Source: an uncultured Clostridium sp.
Lineage (GTDB): Bacteria; Bacillota; Clostridia; Clostridiales; Clostridiaceae
Direction: 5' to 3'
Assembly (NCBI RefSeq): GCF_934754925.1
Contig: NZ_CAKVJA010000017.1
Span: 1 to 53,715, forward strand
DNA length: 53,715 nt
Made by a program: the position numbers and the translations under genes. The notes beneath the pieces were generated by a model. It was given only the letters and a program-made list of their open reading frames with translations, had not been told where the DNA came from and searched no databases. The first letter of the stretch is position 1. The number at the start of each line of letters is the position of its first letter. Positions 32,960 through 40,062 of the stretch are shown here, one piece after another.

Positions 32960-34594
32960 ATGGAGAGGCAAAAAATTTTAAAACTAAGGGAAATTATAAA
33001 TGTTTTTGCTATTATTATAATGTGTGGACTTTACACTCTTATAATAGATAATAGTTTTAATATTATTATTTTCTTGCAAATAGGAACATTAGTTACTTGT
33101 TGCTTATATGCGTCTAGTGCATTTATATTATTTTTAGATAAAAGGAGAAAAATCTTTAATTTATATAAATATTTATCATTAGGAGCTTTAGGTATGGGAT
33201 TTTTAACAGTTTCTAATGTAATTCTATTAAATGTAAATTTAAGTATGCGATTAATATATAATTCGCTAAACAGAATGTTTTATATAATTTTCTTATTTGA
33301 GGTGATAATATTTATAATATCATTTATTAATATTAATAAGGAAAGGGAATTTAAAAGTATTTGTATTCATGTTACTATAGCGACATTTATATCTCAATAT
33401 TTAATATTTAGAAGTAAATCGTATTTTTTTAAGGAATTATCATTAGTAGGTGTTAATAAAACTAAATTTATAATAGAAATTGTATTAGTATTGTTATATA
33501 TATTATTGCTACGTGTGATTCAAAAAGAAGAAAAAAATTTTTCTAATGAAATATTTTTAGATTTTAAATTTTATGTATATTCTAGGATTATGTTAATAAT
33601 ATTTATAATTATTATGCCTAAGGAATATAATATTATTATGGTTTTAATATCTTATTTTATTAAGTTTATAGGCAACTATTGTATATTTAAGATTATTGCA
33701 TTAGAAGTTGTTAGAAAACCTAATGAGTATTTATATAATGAATTAATAATTAAGTCTAATATGTTAGAAAAAAAACTAGATGAATTAAAAAGAAAAAATG
33801 AAATAGATGAGATAAATAAACAATTGCTTGTTAATATTTCCCACGAATTTAAAACACCAATAAATATTATTTACTCAGCAGTACAAATGCAAGATTTAAA
33901 GAAAGATTGTAATGATATAAATGCAATTTTAAAGTTTAATTCTGTAATTAAACAAAATTGTTACAGATTAATAAGATTAATAGATAATTTTATTGATTCA
34001 AGTAAGTTAACACAAAAAGATTATAATTTAGAATTAAAATGCTTAAATATAGTTTCAGTTGTTGAAAATACTACAATGTCAATATTATCTTTTGCAGAAA
34101 TAGGTGGGATAGAAGTCGTTTTTGATACTGAAGAGGAAGAGTTATTTGTTTTAGCTGATAAGGATTTAATAGAGAGATGTATTTTAAATATACTATCAAA
34201 TTCAATTAAATATAATAAAGGAACTAAGGGAAAAATAAATGTTTTAATTGGATTAAGAGGTGAAAATATTATTATAGAAATTGAGGATAATGGTATTGGT
34301 ATACCTAAGGAAAAACAAAAGCATATTTTCAATAGATATGAAAGAATTAAGTCAAGTGAAGGTGAATATAAGGAAGGATCTGGTTTAGGTCTTAATATAG
34401 TTAAGCAAATAATAAATAAGTTTAATGGAGAAGTTAGACTTGAAAGCGAAGAAGGTATTGGAACGAAGGTAACACTTATTATACCTAAAGTAGATTATGA
34501 TGAAGAAATATATGAAGAATACTCTGATGAGTATAACTTGAAAAATAATATTATTCAAAAAGTTAATTTAGAAATGTCTGATATATGTATGTAA
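32960..34594 (+). CDS. Membrane sensor histidine kinase (MASE3-like N-terminus)
   Basis: 544 residues. Seven or eight membrane segments fill residues ~10-240 without a large extracellular loop, like MASE-type sensor domains. A short coiled coil (~255-285) leads to HisKA (LLVNISHEFKTPINIIYSAVQ, phospho-His near residue 295) and HATPase (ILSNSIKYNKGTKGK, DNGIGIPKEKQ, GSGLGLNIVKQI). No partner response regulator is adjacent. The last residues, KVNLEMSDICM, resemble the tail of the other orphan kinase. The 278-base upstream gap is extremely AT-rich with only a short ACATAAAATTATGT inverted repeat near 32875. Confidence 0.9.
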   Translation: MERQKILKLREIINVFAIIIMCGLYTLIIDNSFNIIIFLQIGTLVTCCLYASSAFILFLDKRRKIFNLYKYLSLGALGMGFLTVSNVILLNVNLSMRLIYNSLNRMFYIIFLFEVIIFIISFININKEREFKSICIHVTIATFISQYLIFRSKSYFFKELSLVGVNKTKFIIEIVLVLLYILLLRVIQKEEKNFSNEIFLDFKFYVYSRIMLIIFIIIMPKEYNIIMVLISYFIKFIGNYCIFKIIALEVVRKPNEYLYNELIIKSNMLEKKLDELKRKNEIDEINKQLLVNISHEFKTPINIIYSAVQMQDLKKDCNDINAILKFNSVIKQNCYRLIRLIDNFIDSSKLTQKDYNLELKCLNIVSVVENTTMSILSFAEIGGIEVVFDTEEEELFVLADKDLIERCILNILSNSIKYNKGTKGKINVLIGLRGENIIIEIEDNGIGIPKEKQKHIFNRYERIKSSEGEYKEGSGLGLNIVKQIINKFNGEVRLESEEGIGTKVTLIIPKVDYDEEIYEEYSDEYNLKNNIIQKVNLEMSDICM

Positions 34595-34595
34595 G

Positions 34596-34641
34596 AAAAG
34601 TCATTAAGCTAATAAAATAATTAGTTTAATGACTTTTTTAC
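34596..34641 (+). terminator. Terminator of the second histidine kinase gene
   Basis: 18-bp arms 34596-34613 and 34620-34637 with one G-T-type mismatch, followed by Ts. Confidence 0.8.
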
Positions 34642-34676
34642 AAGGGAAAAATTTTAAAAAAATATAATGGAAAATA

Positions 34677-34705
34677 TTTACAAAAAGTATTTTAAGTTGT
34701 ATAAT
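34677..34705 (+). promoter_or_regulatory. Sigma-A-type promoter for the 49-residue gene
   Basis: TTTACA (34677-34682), a 17-base spacer and a perfect TATAAT (34700-34705), about 90 bases before the ATG. Confidence 0.65.
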
Positions 34706-34794
34706 ATATTTATAGTAGTTGAAAGGAAAAAAACTTAAGGCTACTAAATATATAGTTTTTATAATAATAAAAACTAAAGGGGTGGTGCTTCTAA

Positions 34795-34944
34795 ATGTCG
34801 TTATTGGATGATGTTCAGTTCGTGAACAAATATGATAGAGAGGAGGCGTGTATAGGGTTTAAAAATAGGCTTTTAAATAATGCTAAAATCAAACTTTATA
34901 AATGTTTTAAAGAAGGAGATGATCTAATCTATCTAATACATTAG
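34795..34944 (+). CDS. Small protein of 49 residues
   Basis: Starts MSLLDDVQFVNKYDREEACI and ends GDDLIYLIH. It has its own promoter (34677), GGGGTGG about 9 bases before the ATG, and a terminator at 35024, so it is probably a real gene. Composition is mixed charged/hydrophobic with two cysteines; no family recognised. It lies between an orphan kinase and a permease; a regulatory or sporulation role would be speculation. The 3' region (34945-35020) could be a long untranslated tail. Confidence 0.6.
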   Translation: MSLLDDVQFVNKYDREEACIGFKNRLLNNAKIKLYKCFKEGDDLIYLIH

Positions 34945-35023
34945 TAAAGGGGGATAGAAGTTCGTTATTCATAAAATAGAGTTTTAAACATTTTTATTTG
35001 AAGATAATTTAATAATGTATATA

Positions 35024-35057
35024 AAAAGGAGCTACTTAATTTAGCTCCTTTTAATTT
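35024..35057 (+). terminator. Terminator of the 49-residue gene
   Basis: Perfect 11-bp arms 35024-35034 and 35042-35052 ending in TTTT. It lies only ~30 bases before the next gene. Confidence 0.75.
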
Positions 35058-35083
35058 TAATATAAAAGGTGGATGATGTAAAA

Positions 35084-36208
35084 GTGGAGTATATATCTTT
35101 AGTAGCCAAAAAAATAAGACCTTTTTTAAATTTAATTATTTTTTTCTTAGTATTTACAATTTCTTTTTCAATAGTTATTGGAACTTTAAAGTATACAATT
35201 CCATTTATAATTGGATTAATAACAGCATCAATTTTAAAAAAGCCTACAGAGGCTATTATTAAAAAATTTAATATAGATGGAAACTTAGCTTCTAGTATCT
35301 GCATATTGTTTTTTTATGTAATTACAGTAACTTTATTAGGCTTTAGTATAGTTTATCTTTGTTCTGAAATTAAAGATTTAGCAACAGATGGTTATCAGTA
35401 TTTATATGATAATGGATCAAATATAAATGTATTTATTCAAGATTCCTTATCAGCTTTTGAAAATATAGATGAATCTATTCTAGAAAGTTTAAGAAGTAAT
35501 ATAAATAAGTTTATATCAGATATATCCAATTATGCTTTAGATTTTAGTATGAATATTGTAAATTATATAATAGGTATAATTTCTGCTTTCCCATATATTG
35601 TATCAGTAATAATTTTTGCTATATTATCTACTTTTGTTTTTCTAAAAAAGTTTATTAAAAGGGATTCAGAACGTATAAAAAATATAGAATATATTAAGGA
35701 AAATGAACTTGATAAGTTTTTAGAGATTATAACAGAAATTAAAGATGTTGTTTTTAAGTATATAGGTACATATTCTATATTAATTTTATGTACATTTATA
35801 ATTACATTTATAGGATTTAGTATTTTAAAAATACCATATACCCTATTATTAAGTTTAATTTGTATGATATTAGATTTATTACCGATTGTAGGTATGGTTT
35901 TGGTATTTTTACCTCTTGTAATTATTTATTTTTTTAGTGGAAAGTATATTACTGTTATATTTTTAATAATTTTATTTTGTGGAATTATGATTACTAGAAA
36001 TATATTAGAGCCAAAGCTTTTGTCATCATCCTTAGAACTATCTCAGCTAAGTGTTTTAATTGCTATCTTTGTAGGATTAAATGCTGGAGGATTTAAAGGA
36101 ATGATATATTTAATGGCTCTATTTATAAGCTTTAATTTTTATAAAAAATATGAAACTAATGATGAGAAAACTATGTTAAAAAAATGTGAAGATAAATCTG
36201 AAAAATAG
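35084..36208 (+). CDS. AI-2E family permease (YtvI-like)
   Basis: 374 residues with about eight membrane segments in the AI-2E/PerM arrangement (YTIPFIIGLITASILKKPTEAII at the N-terminus; DLLPIVGMVLVFLPLVIIYFF; NILEPKLLSSSLELSQLSVLIAIFVG). The YtvI subgroup is linked to sporulation in bacilli and clostridia; transport substrates are unknown. I chose the GTG at 35084, with AGGTGG 11 bases upstream; the GTG at 35069 overlaps that site. It may be partly expressed by read-through from the small gene upstream. A second AI-2E permease lies at 38608. Confidence 0.82.
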   Translation: MEYISLVAKKIRPFLNLIIFFLVFTISFSIVIGTLKYTIPFIIGLITASILKKPTEAIIKKFNIDGNLASSICILFFYVITVTLLGFSIVYLCSEIKDLATDGYQYLYDNGSNINVFIQDSLSAFENIDESILESLRSNINKFISDISNYALDFSMNIVNYIIGIISAFPYIVSVIIFAILSTFVFLKKFIKRDSERIKNIEYIKENELDKFLEIITEIKDVVFKYIGTYSILILCTFIITFIGFSILKIPYTLLLSLICMILDLLPIVGMVLVFLPLVIIYFFSGKYITVIFLIILFCGIMITRNILEPKLLSSSLELSQLSVLIAIFVGLNAGGFKGMIYLMALFISFNFYKKYETNDEKTMLKKCEDKSEK

Positions 36209-36232
36209 ATATAAAAATATTTATGCCTTTCT

Positions 36233-36290
36233 AAAATACTCTTTATTAAATAAATTTTTTGGTAATTATTTATTTAAAAAAGAGTATTTT
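36233..36290 (+). terminator. Terminator of the YtvI-like gene
   Basis: 23-bp arms 36233-36255 and 36268-36290 with one mismatch, T-tailed. Confidence 0.8.
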
Positions 36291-36367
36291 TATGCATTAA
36301 ATTTTAATTTATTAGTATATTTTTTAATATAGAGCTATAAAAGTTTATTAGGGGAAAATAATAATAA

Positions 36368-36383
36368 ATGTAAATATTTACAT
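36368..36383. promoter_or_regulatory. 16-bp perfect palindrome upstream of the AraC-type gene
   Basis: ATGTAAATATTTACAT, about 155 bases before the ATG. A possible operator. The remaining gap (36300-36530) is AT-rich; TTTACA near 36459 followed by TTATAT is a weak promoter candidate. Confidence 0.4.
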
Positions 36384-36536
36384 AAAAAGTAATAAGTATT
36401 ACAATATAACTAAATGGAATCTTATGAGAAAAAGAGTGAATCTTGTATGAAAATGTTTACAAAAATTAAATAGTATATTTATATAATTTAATATAAAAAA
36501 TAAAATGAAGAGGAGTTTTAGGGGGGGATTATCTTG

Positions 36537-37397
36537 ATGAAAGTTTTAATAGCTGATGATGAATTAGAAAGTAGAAAAAAAGATAAGGTAAATGAATTTT
36601 ATGGTGAGAAAGGCCATTATTTAAAAGAAAATTTTCTTAAAAATTGGATGAACGGAAAAATTAGAAGCACAGAAATTAAAAGAAATATGGAGTATTTTAA
36701 TATTAAATATACTAATTCAATGGCACTTATAGTAATTAAACCTTTAATAAAAAATAAAATAGAAATAGAGGAAGAGTGGGAGATAGGCTTACTAAGTTAT
36801 GCTATATATAATATTGCAAATGATGTAATGAAAAAGTTTAAGTGTTTAAATGTGTTTATTGATTCTAAAAAACAAATTGTTATTTTATGTGATATAAATC
36901 CAATAAAATACTGGCATAGTATTGTTAATGAGTTAGAAAATTCTATTAATAAATCTCTTAAGGTAAATGTAGTTATATGTGCATCATTTTTACGTAATGA
37001 TCCAGTTCAAGTTAATATTGTTTATAAATATTTATGTAATAGGTTAGTTGATAAGAGTAAAAAACCACCTATACTTATTGAGGTTCAAAAATATATAAAT
37101 AGAAATTATAATAAAGAGGATTTGTCACTATCAGAAATAGCAAATAATTTAGGGGTTACTCAAACATATCTTACTAGATTATTTAAGAGAGAGCTTAAAA
37201 TAACTTTTCATGAATATTTAACTAAGGTAAGAATAAAAAATGCAATAATTTTAATGAGAGATCCATCATTAAAATTATCTGAAATTGCAGAGTTAATTGG
37301 ATATAGTACACAACATTATTTTATTAATGTATTTAAAAAATATGTTGGAATATCGCCTCAAGATTATAAATTAGGGATAGTAAACGAAAATAGATAG
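36537..37397 (+). CDS. AraC-family regulator derived from a YesN-type response regulator, receiver domain deleted
   Basis: 286 residues. It begins MKVLIADDELESRKK, exactly the first strand and acidic pocket of a receiver domain, then jumps to DKVNEFYGEKGHYLKENFLKNWMNGKI, the linker found after the receiver in YesN-like proteins. About 110 residues, including the phospho-acceptor Asp and the switch Lys, are absent, without a frameshift. The middle region and the C-terminal double HTH (LSLSEIANNLGVTQTYLTRLFKRELKITF; LKLSEIAELIGYSTQHYFINVFKKYVGISPQDYK) are intact. It can probably bind DNA but cannot be switched by phosphorylation. AGGGGGGG precedes the ATG at 36537 (TTG at 36534 also possible). 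Confidence 0.85.
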   Translation: MKVLIADDELESRKKDKVNEFYGEKGHYLKENFLKNWMNGKIRSTEIKRNMEYFNIKYTNSMALIVIKPLIKNKIEIEEEWEIGLLSYAIYNIANDVMKKFKCLNVFIDSKKQIVILCDINPIKYWHSIVNELENSINKSLKVNVVICASFLRNDPVQVNIVYKYLCNRLVDKSKKPPILIEVQKYINRNYNKEDLSLSEIANNLGVTQTYLTRLFKRELKITFHEYLTKVRIKNAIILMRDPSLKLSEIAELIGYSTQHYFINVFKKYVGISPQDYKLGIVNENR

Positions 37398-37434
37398 TAA
37401 GGTATTGATTAAATTAAATATAATTATATATAAT

Positions 37435-37458
37435 AAAGAGCCGTAAAAGGCTCTTTTA
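37435..37458 (+). terminator. Terminator of the AraC-type gene
   Basis: Perfect 8-bp arms 37435-37442 and 37449-37456, T-tailed. Confidence 0.8.
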
Positions 37459-37514
37459 TATTTGTATTAATTTATATAAAATAATGTTATTATTCCAGTA
37501 GGAGTGTGATAAGT

Positions 37515-38000
37515 ATGGCTAAAGAAAAGAATGTAAAAACAAATGCAATGAGGATACTAGATTCAAAAAAAGTAAATTATGAAATGATTGCTTATGATAT
37601 TTTAGATGATAAAATAGATGGTATTTCTGTTGCAGAAAAAACTGGGCAAGATGTGAAAGAGGTTTACAAAACTTTAGTAACTCAAGGTTTAAGTAGAGAA
37701 TTTTATGTTTTCGTTATACCAGTTGATAAAGAGTTAGATTTAAAGAAGGCAGCAAAAGTAGCTGGAGAAAAGAAAGTTGAAATGATTCATGTTAAAGATA
37801 TAACTAAATATACAGGTTATATAAGAGGGGGATGTTCTCCTGTAGGAATGAAGAAACTTTATAAAACATTTATTTATGAAGAGGCTGAAAATTTAGAAAA
37901 GGTTTGTGTCAGTGGAGGAAAAAAGGGACTTCAGATTAAATTATCTCCAATGGATTTAATAGAAGTTGTAAATGGTACATTTGCAGATATTATACACTAA
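37515..38000 (+). CDS. ybaK: Cys-tRNA(Pro)/Cys-tRNA(Cys) deacylase YbaK
   Basis: 161 residues of the YbaK/EbsC family, a trans-editing hydrolase that removes cysteine from tRNA(Pro). Conserved blocks: KTNAMRILDSKKVNYE, VYKTLVTQG, FVIPVDKELDLKKAAKVAGEKKVEMI and GYIRGGCSPVGMKK, with the conserved lysine in VYKTL. AGGAG lies 10 bases before the ATG at 37515; the GTG at 37506 is too close to it. Monocistronic, with a terminator at 38067. Confidence 0.92.
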   Translation: MAKEKNVKTNAMRILDSKKVNYEMIAYDILDDKIDGISVAEKTGQDVKEVYKTLVTQGLSREFYVFVIPVDKELDLKKAAKVAGEKKVEMIHVKDITKYTGYIRGGCSPVGMKKLYKTFIYEEAENLEKVCVSGGKKGLQIKLSPMDLIEVVNGTFADIIH

Positions 38001-38066
38001 TAAATTTTCTACATGAATATTTAATAAAAACTAGAGTGAAATATAAAAAATGTACAAATTTTACTA

Positions 38067-38110
38067 ATAATAACCATAGTATTTGTAAATACTATGGTTA
38101 TTATATTTTT
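38067..38110 (+). terminator. Terminator of ybaK
   Basis: Long stem from 38067-38083 to 38088-38104 with a 4-base loop, followed by a T tract. It lies 14 bases before the next gene. Confidence 0.8.
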
Positions 38111-38123
38111 AGAGGTGGAAGCA

Positions 38124-38624
38124 ATGTTAAAGTGGAGAGATTTTTATTTAATGAAGGTTTATGATTCTAAAAATAAATATATTGGTGTTATTGAAGATAT
38201 TTCTATAGATTTTAATAAAGGAACTATAGAGGGATTTGTAATTTCACCAGCTTCTATAATGAGAAAGCATACTTTTGTTTCTAGTGATGCAATAGTCTCT
38301 ATAGATAAAACCATGAAAATTAAAGAAACATCAAAGATTAAGGGCCTTAAATTTAAAGAAATTAAATTTATTGATATCTTAAATGAAAATAAGATATTAA
38401 TTGGTGTTCTTGAAGATTTAATAATAGATAAGGAAAGCTTTAATATAAAAGGATTAATTATTAGTTCAGGAATTTTTGATAAAATGTTTAAGGGAAAAGA
38501 AATTATTACATTAAAACATTGTATTTTATGTGATGATTATATTTTATACAATGGCAATGAGCGTATTAAGTTAAAAACTTTACCTCATAATTTAGGAGGC
38601 TCTAAGGATGTTAGCAAAGCATAA
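38124..38624 (+). CDS. PRC-barrel domain protein
   Basis: 166 residues with two PRC-barrel-like repeats: residues ~8-60 (KVYDSKNKYIGVIEDISIDFNKGTIEGFVISP) and ~85-140 (DILNENKILIGVLEDLIIDKESFNIKGLIISSG). PRC barrels are small beta domains in RimM and photosynthetic reaction-centre H subunits; stand-alone versions such as YlmC/YrrD are common in spore formers but of unknown role. GAGGTGG precedes the ATG at 38124. Its end overlaps the next gene by 17 bases, so both are coupled. Confidence 0.8.
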   Translation: MLKWRDFYLMKVYDSKNKYIGVIEDISIDFNKGTIEGFVISPASIMRKHTFVSSDAIVSIDKTMKIKETSKIKGLKFKEIKFIDILNENKILIGVLEDLIIDKESFNIKGLIISSGIFDKMFKGKEIITLKHCILCDDYILYNGNERIKLKTLPHNLGGSKDVSKA

Positions 38625-39636
38625 AAATTTGATTTATAAAACAATAATAGCAATAGTTTTTATAATATTTAGTATCATTGTATATAAGTATTTTACTCCT
38701 ATAAGATATGTTGTTAATTTATTAGTGGTTTCATTTATAATTGCATATACTTTGAAACCTTTAAAAAATTGGCTAAGTGAAAGATTAAATATTTCTCCTA
38801 AAACAAGTTCTCTTTTAATTATATTATTATTTTTATTATCTTTTGTAGGACTTCTATACTGTATAGTTCCATCTATATTAAATGAAAGTGGAAATTTTGG
38901 AATTATGTTAGATAGTATAGAAGAATATATTTTAAATCTTGCAGTTAGATTTAAATTAGATAGGTTACCGATTTTTGAAACTATATATATACAAGTTGGC
39001 GAAAAAATAAATATGGTTTTAAGTAGTGCATCAACTAATTTAGTAGATAATATGATTTCTCTTGGTGAGAATATTATTGCTTTTGCAGTTGTCCCTATTA
39101 CAACTTATTATTTACTAGCAGATGGACATTTGCTTTACAAAAAACTATTATTAATTTTTCCAACAGATAAAAGAGTTTTAATAAAAAATATAAATAATAA
39201 TATCGATAAGATATTAAGTAGATATATATTAAGTCAGCTTTTACTATCATTAATAATTGGATTATTATCCTTTGTTTTATTATTAGTACTTAGAGTGAAG
39301 TTTCCATTAGTTTTATCTATAATAAATGCTATAGCTAATATAATTCCATACTTTGGACCTATTATCGGAGGTGTTCCTATAATTTTTATGGCACTTACAG
39401 GCTCTATTACAAAGGGAATACTAGCAGCTATAGGAGTAATTTTAATACAACAAGTAGAAGGTAACTTTTTAGCGCCTAAAATAACGGGGGATAGTACTAA
39501 TATGCATCCTATAATAATTATTATTTTATTGATATTAGGAGAAAAAATGGGTGGAGTAATAGGGATGGTTCTAATTGTTCCTATTGCTGTGATTATTAAG
39601 GTTGTATATGATGATATAGATTATTATTTGTTTTAA
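38608..39636 (+). CDS. AI-2E family permease
   Basis: 342 residues, about eight membrane segments, AI-2E/PerM family (RYVVNLLVVSFIIAYTLKPLKNWL; NAIANIIPYFGPIIGGVPIIFMAL; EGNFLAPKITGDSTNMHPIIIIILLILGEKMGGVIGMVLIVPI). The LAPKI and HP motifs near the C-terminus are typical. GGAGG precedes the ATG, inside the PRC-barrel gene. In this arrangement (PRC barrel-AI-2E permease-alaS) it resembles the yrrD/yrrI-alaS neighbourhood of Bacillus, suggesting an old syntenic pair. Confidence 0.88.
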   Translation: MLAKHKNLIYKTIIAIVFIIFSIIVYKYFTPIRYVVNLLVVSFIIAYTLKPLKNWLSERLNISPKTSSLLIILLFLLSFVGLLYCIVPSILNESGNFGIMLDSIEEYILNLAVRFKLDRLPIFETIYIQVGEKINMVLSSASTNLVDNMISLGENIIAFAVVPITTYYLLADGHLLYKKLLLIFPTDKRVLIKNINNNIDKILSRYILSQLLLSLIIGLLSFVLLLVLRVKFPLVLSIINAIANIIPYFGPIIGGVPIIFMALTGSITKGILAAIGVILIQQVEGNFLAPKITGDSTNMHPIIIIILLILGEKMGGVIGMVLIVPIAVIIKVVYDDIDYYLF

Positions 39637-39722
39637 ATAAAATCTAAACATCTATTTTGGCTATTGAACTTTCAAATAAGTTCTAAGTTTTCATTGCTAG
39701 GATTAGTACTTGGTAAAGTTTG

Positions 39723-39751
39723 TTGACATAAATACTTAAATGAAATATAAT
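39723..39751 (+). promoter_or_regulatory. Consensus sigma-A promoter of alaS
   Basis: Perfect TTGACA (39723-39728), a 17-base spacer and perfect TATAAT (39746-39751), just upstream of the T-box leader. Confidence 0.9.
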
Positions 39752-39759
39752 TTTGTCAT

Positions 39760-39973
39760 AAATATATAGCATAAAGCAATGAAGAGAATTAGTAAATATG
39801 ATGTAAATATTAAGAGAGGAAGTGGATGGTGAAAACTTCTTATTTAGCATATTGAAGCTGTCTTGGAGCTTATTTTACTTTAAGTGATGTATATTCATAT
39901 ACATAATTAGGGTGGTACCGCGGAGATTATAAGTTTTCGTCCCTTTTTCTTTAGGGATGGAGACTTTTTTTAT
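39760..39973 (+). promoter_or_regulatory. T-box leader controlling alaS
   Basis: The T-box sequence AGGGTGGTACCGCGG lies at 39909-39923, followed by a terminator stem (39931-39944 with 39953-39966) and a T run. The upstream part folds as stem I; GCT at 39857-39859, after GAA, is the likely alanine specifier. Uncharged tRNA(Ala) should favour the antiterminator and switch on alaS. Confidence 0.9.
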
Positions 39974-40062
39974 TGGTTGAATTACCCATAAAAAATAAAT
40001 TTAAGATTTAGTTTAATTTAGAATTAAATTACTAATAGAAGAAATTGGAGGTAGAAGAAATC

